A stretch of DNA of 8,554 bases, taken from positions 1-8,554 of the forward strand of contig JAEXTA010000015.1 of the NCBI GenBank assembly GCA_023453665.1. Reading direction: 5' to 3'. This DNA is from Bacteroidota bacterium. Lineage in GTDB: Bacteria > Bacteroidota > Ignavibacteria > Ignavibacteriales > Ignavibacteriaceae. Made by a program: the position numbers and the translations under genes. The notes beneath the pieces are model-generated. The model ran no database searches, was not told where the DNA came from, and worked only from the letters and a program-made list of their open reading frames with translations. This document shows, in pieces, positions 6,723 to 8,554 of this stretch; position 1 is the stretch's first letter, and each line of letters begins with the position of its first letter.

Positions 6723-7157
6723 TCAATAATTCTTAACATCACCACCCCTCTCCCAATCCACCAGCCCCTCTCCTTTATAAGGAGAGGGGGAAGGGGTGAG
6801 GTCTCTTATCGCCTCCTCAATCCTCGCAAACGCCATCTCCGCATTCCCCGCAATCTCTTCATTCCTTATCCTCACAAACCTTATCCCGAATTTTTCTATA
6901 TATTTTTGTCTCTCCGCATCATACTCCTTTTGTTCAGGTACATCGTGAACACTGCCATCAAGTTCAATTGCCATTTTTAACTCGGGACAATAAAAATCCA
7001 GCACAAACCGGTCAACGGAATATTGTCTCCTAAACTTATAACCATCTGTTGCCCGATTACGTAAATACAGCCACACTATCTTTTCAGTAAAAGTTTGGTT
7101 CTTTCGTAACATTCGCCTCGTGTCTTTTAGTTCTTTTTTATTAAAATGTTTTGTCAT
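6723..7157 (-). CDS. DUF559-family (Vsr-like) endonuclease domain protein
   Basis: This 144-residue protein shows the DUF559 pattern, a small PD-(D/E)xK/Vsr-like nuclease domain. Residues 21-32 have Q-T-F-T-E25-K-I-V-W-L-Y-L, followed by Y-K-F-R-R-Q-Y-S-V, then F-V-L-D54-F-Y-C-P, then A-I-E65-L-D67-G-S-V-H71, and F-V-R-I-R-N-E-E-I (94-102). Acidic residues D54, E65 and D67 are the likely metal site, and the role would be DNA cleavage or repair-like nicking in the cytoplasm, known only by family. The domain ends near residue 119; the last 25 residues (L-T-P-S-P-S-P-Y-K-G-E-G and on) are encoded by a palindromic repeat, not the nuclease fold. Start: ATG 7157 with AAGGAGGG 3 bases upstream (7161-7168). 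It is monocistronic, with its own terminator. Confidence 0.9.
   Translation of the reverse strand: MTKHFNKKELKDTRRMLRKNQTFTEKIVWLYLRNRATDGYKFRRQYSVDRFVLDFYCPELKMAIELDGSVHDVPEQKEYDAERQKYIEKFGIRFVRIRNEEIAGNAEMAFARIEEAIRDLTPSPSPYKGEGLVDWERGGDVKNY
6743..6801 (-). repeat. Palindromic module, nuclease-gene 3' side
   Basis: On the plus strand the core is CCCCTCTCCTT (6765-6775), TAT, AAGGAGAGGGG (6779-6789), a perfect 11-bp-arm palindrome. An outer pair CACCCCT/AGGGGTG (6743-6749, 6792-6798) encloses it. Read on the minus strand it begins CCTCACCCC (6793-6801). The module overlaps the last codons of the nuclease gene. Confidence 0.85.
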
Positions 7158-7171
7158 AAACCCTCCTTCAA

Positions 7172-7227
7172 CCTCACCCCGTCAGTGCCGGGCAAGCCTT
7201 AATCCCTCTCCTTAGTAAGGAGAGGGA
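7172..7227 (+). repeat. Palindromic module, nuclease-gene 5' side, inverted to the first
   Basis: This starts with CCTCACCCC (7172-7180) and carries the palindrome TCCCTCTCCTTA (7203-7214), G, TAAGGAGAGGGA (7216-7227) with perfect 12-bp arms. It has the same two parts as the module at the other end of the nuclease gene, in the opposite orientation, with about 22 extra bases between the parts. CCTCACCCC lies 3 bases upstream of the nuclease Shine-Dalgarno. Confidence 0.85.
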
Positions 7228-7481
7228 AATTCTTTACTGTCTTTCTCTTTTAATTGTCAGACCCCATTGTGATAGAAAGATTTCGGAAAACTTTAATTTA
7301 TCAATTTTTTTAGATAGTTAGTAAATTAATTTTTCATTCTGGAATACTGACCAAAATCTAAGATTAAGGTATGATTGGATACACAGAAAATCAAGATTGG
7401 GCAAACGAATGGAATACAAGGAATCATCAACGAATTATGATTAACGACTCAACCTGCGGCGGACAGGTTTTGATTTGCTAA
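7228..7481. other. Gene-free stretch upstream of the heptamer array
   Basis: AT-rich sequence with many stops on both strands. A 36-codon frame runs from ATG 7371 to TAA 7481, but it has no usable ribosome binding site and runs through the 7451-7469 hairpin, so I do not call it a gene. Nothing else is recognised before 7451. Confidence 0.5.
7451..7469 (+). repeat. Short GC-rich hairpin
   Basis: AACCTG (7451-7456) and CAGGTT (7464-7469) pair around the loop CGGCGGA, with TTTTGATTT running on from the stem. It could be a weak terminator on the plus strand or a dispersed palindromic repeat; no gene upstream on that strand needs a terminator. Confidence 0.5.
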
Positions 7482-7558
7482 GTTATCTGGTATCAGGCAT
7501 CCGGTATCAGGCATCTGGTATCACGCATCCCGCATCCGGTAACTGTTATCACGTATCT
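7482..7558. repeat. Tandem array of 11 heptamers (GGTATCA/GGCATCC type)
   Basis: Units in order: GTTATCT, GGTATCA, GGCATCC, GGTATCA, GGCATCT, GGTATCA, CGCATCC, CGCATCC, GGTAACT, GTTATCA, CGTATCT. The common core is G-(T/C)-A-T-C at a strict 7-base period, with GGTATCA recurring every 14 bases in the first half. The array ends about 95 bases before the phosphatase start. Confidence 0.85.
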
Positions 7559-7611
7559 GCTCACCCGCCGATTATTAACACTTAATTAATACACCATTAA
7601 CTATTAGTTTT

Positions 7612-7619
7612 TATTTTTG
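7612..7619 (+). promoter_or_regulatory. Possible -7 promoter element of the phosphatase gene
   Basis: TATTTTTG fits the Bacteroidota -7 consensus TAnnTTTG and lies 35 bases before the ATG at 7654. No matching upstream TTTG element is seen at the usual distance, so the call is tentative. Confidence 0.25.
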
Positions 7620-7643
7620 TAAAAGTATTTTGTAAATGTTTCC

Positions 7644-7647
7644 GGAG
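7644..7647 (+). promoter_or_regulatory. Shine-Dalgarno site of the phosphatase gene
   Basis: GGAG lies 6 bases upstream of the ATG at 7654, which fixes the start of a product with a clean signal peptide. Confidence 0.65.
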
Positions 7648-7653
7648 AACGAG

Positions 7654-8554
7654 ATGAAAAAAATTATTGCAGCATCAATCATTTTTCTTTTACAGTTAAT
7701 TGTATATCCTCAGACTAAAACGGGTAATGTAATTTTCATCCATCCCGATGGAACAGGTCTGGCAGACTGGAATGCGCTGCGCATATTAACTGTCGGTCCT
7801 GACAGCGAACTTAACTGGGATAAACTTTCATCTGTTGGTTTGTACCAGGGACATATACGGAACAGGCTTACATCCTCATCAAACGCCGGCGCAACAATTC
7901 ACGCTTACGGTGTTAAAGCAGACCTTAATGATTTCGGAATGACCGATAACCTGGTTACTCTTTCACGCTCCGGCAAAAGAATGAGTATAATGAAAGAAGC
8001 GATGTCCAAAGGAATTTATACGGGAATAATTAATTCAGGCTCAATTGAAGAGCCGGGCACAGCAGTATTTATTTCAAGCAATTTAAAACGCGGCAACTAC
8101 AATGAAATTGCGAAGGATGTAATTCAATCAGGAGCTGATCTTATTTTTTCAGGCGGTGAGGATTTTCTGTTGCCGGAAGGAGTTAGCGGAAGGTATTCAA
8201 CAAGTGGTAAAAGAATTGATGGAGTGAATCTTATCGAATGGGCAGAACAAAACGGTTATAAAGTTATTTATTCAAAAGAAGAGTTGATGAAAACTTCTTA
8301 CGAAGAAAAGAAAGTGCTTGGTGTTTTTGCTGCGCGTCATACATTTAATGACAAAACAGAAGAGGATTTAAAAGCAGCCGGTCTTAAAAATTTTTCACTG
8401 GAAGCTCCGACTGTAAATGAGATGACAAAATTTGCGCTCGAATTTTTATCTCGTAAAGGAAAATTTTTTCTTGTTGTGGAAGAGGAAGGCACCGACAATC
8501 TTGGAAATAAAAATAATGCTAACGGAAAACTGGAAGCATTACACAATGCAGATC
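7654..8554 (+). CDS. Secreted alkaline phosphatase-family protein, N-terminal 300 residues
   Basis: The protein opens with a Sec signal peptide (MKKIIAASIIFLLQLIVYPQ) and then N-V-I-F-I-H-P-D32-G-T-G, where Asp32 matches the first metal-binding Asp of alkaline phosphatase. T-S-S-S76-N-A-G-A-T-I-H-A-Y-G-V-K aligns with the E. coli PhoA nucleophile segment, placing Ser76 at the phosphorylated serine. I-N-S-G-S-I-E-E-P-G-T-A matches the region after the Mg-site Thr, here Ser. F-F-L-V-V-E276-E-E-G-T-D281-N-L-G-N285 matches PhoA E322, D327 and H331, with the His replaced by Asn. The role would be hydrolysis of phosphate monoesters outside the cytoplasm, but the metal-site changes make exact chemistry uncertain. 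The rest of the gene, including the last His ligands, lies beyond the window. It is transcribed away from the nuclease gene. Confidence 0.9.
   Translation, partial: MKKIIAASIIFLLQLIVYPQTKTGNVIFIHPDGTGLADWNALRILTVGPDSELNWDKLSSVGLYQGHIRNRLTSSSNAGATIHAYGVKADLNDFGMTDNLVTLSRSGKRMSIMKEAMSKGIYTGIINSGSIEEPGTAVFISSNLKRGNYNEIAKDVIQSGADLIFSGGEDFLLPEGVSGRYSTSGKRIDGVNLIEWAEQNGYKVIYSKEELMKTSYEEKKVLGVFAARHTFNDKTEEDLKAAGLKNFSLEAPTVNEMTKFALEFLSRKGKFFLVVEEEGTDNLGNKNNANGKLEALHNAD

Noticed and set aside
7371..7481. Possible 36-residue small protein on the plus strand
   Set aside because: AAGG is only two bases from the ATG, the frame runs through a hairpin, and there is no recognisable protein character.
7482..7558. 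CRISPR array
   Set aside because: Units are only 7 bases with no unique spacers, and no cas gene is present.
8337..8546. Minus-strand open frame of 69 codons
   Set aside because: Antisense to the alkaline phosphatase gene, whose conserved motifs occupy this stretch.

Overview
The window is AT-rich with standard bacterial gene structure. Short Shine-Dalgarno sequences precede some genes, several products carry Ser-rich lipoprotein signals (LLSC/LNSC), and the DUF559-type nuclease is bordered by CCCTCTCC palindromes. Together this suggests the Bacteroidota/Ignavibacteriota (FCB) side of the tree. That placement is an inference from style, because no marker gene is present.

Layout, left to right. 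(1) 1-222, minus: the N-terminal half of a VOC/glyoxalase-fold protein, cut by the window edge. (2) 462-2461, minus: a secreted class C beta-lactamase-family serine hydrolase, followed 11 bp downstream by a lipoprotein of unknown function, probably one transcript. (3) 2487-6392, minus: four single genes, in transcription order a small membrane-anchored protein, an AIPR-family abortive-infection protein, a short TPR protein and a lipoprotein. After the stop codon of each lies a copy of a related non-coding element: D 5736-5922, C 3867-4030, B 3254-3428, A 2487-2560. Two copies have inverted ends of the RYYYAAC...GTTRRRY kind, and stop codons sit on or beside the box. This looks like an integron-type cassette array with unusual, long attC-like sites, though no integrase is in the window. 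(4) 6393-6722: a gene-free stretch with a convincing rho-independent terminator for the next gene. (5) 6723-7157, minus: a DUF559 (Vsr-like) endonuclease gene framed by two inverted palindromic modules, one of which supplies the last codons of the gene. (6) 7158-7653: a gene-free stretch with a palindrome, a short hairpin and a tandem array of 11 heptamers. (7) 7654-8554, plus: the first 300 codons of a secreted alkaline phosphatase-family protein with altered metal-site residues.

The genes do not form one pathway. The middle block reads as accessory cargo (one likely phage-defence gene plus envelope proteins) held together by repeats, between ordinary chromosomal genes. The most promising parts are the repeat family between the cassette-like genes and the nuclease-palindrome unit.
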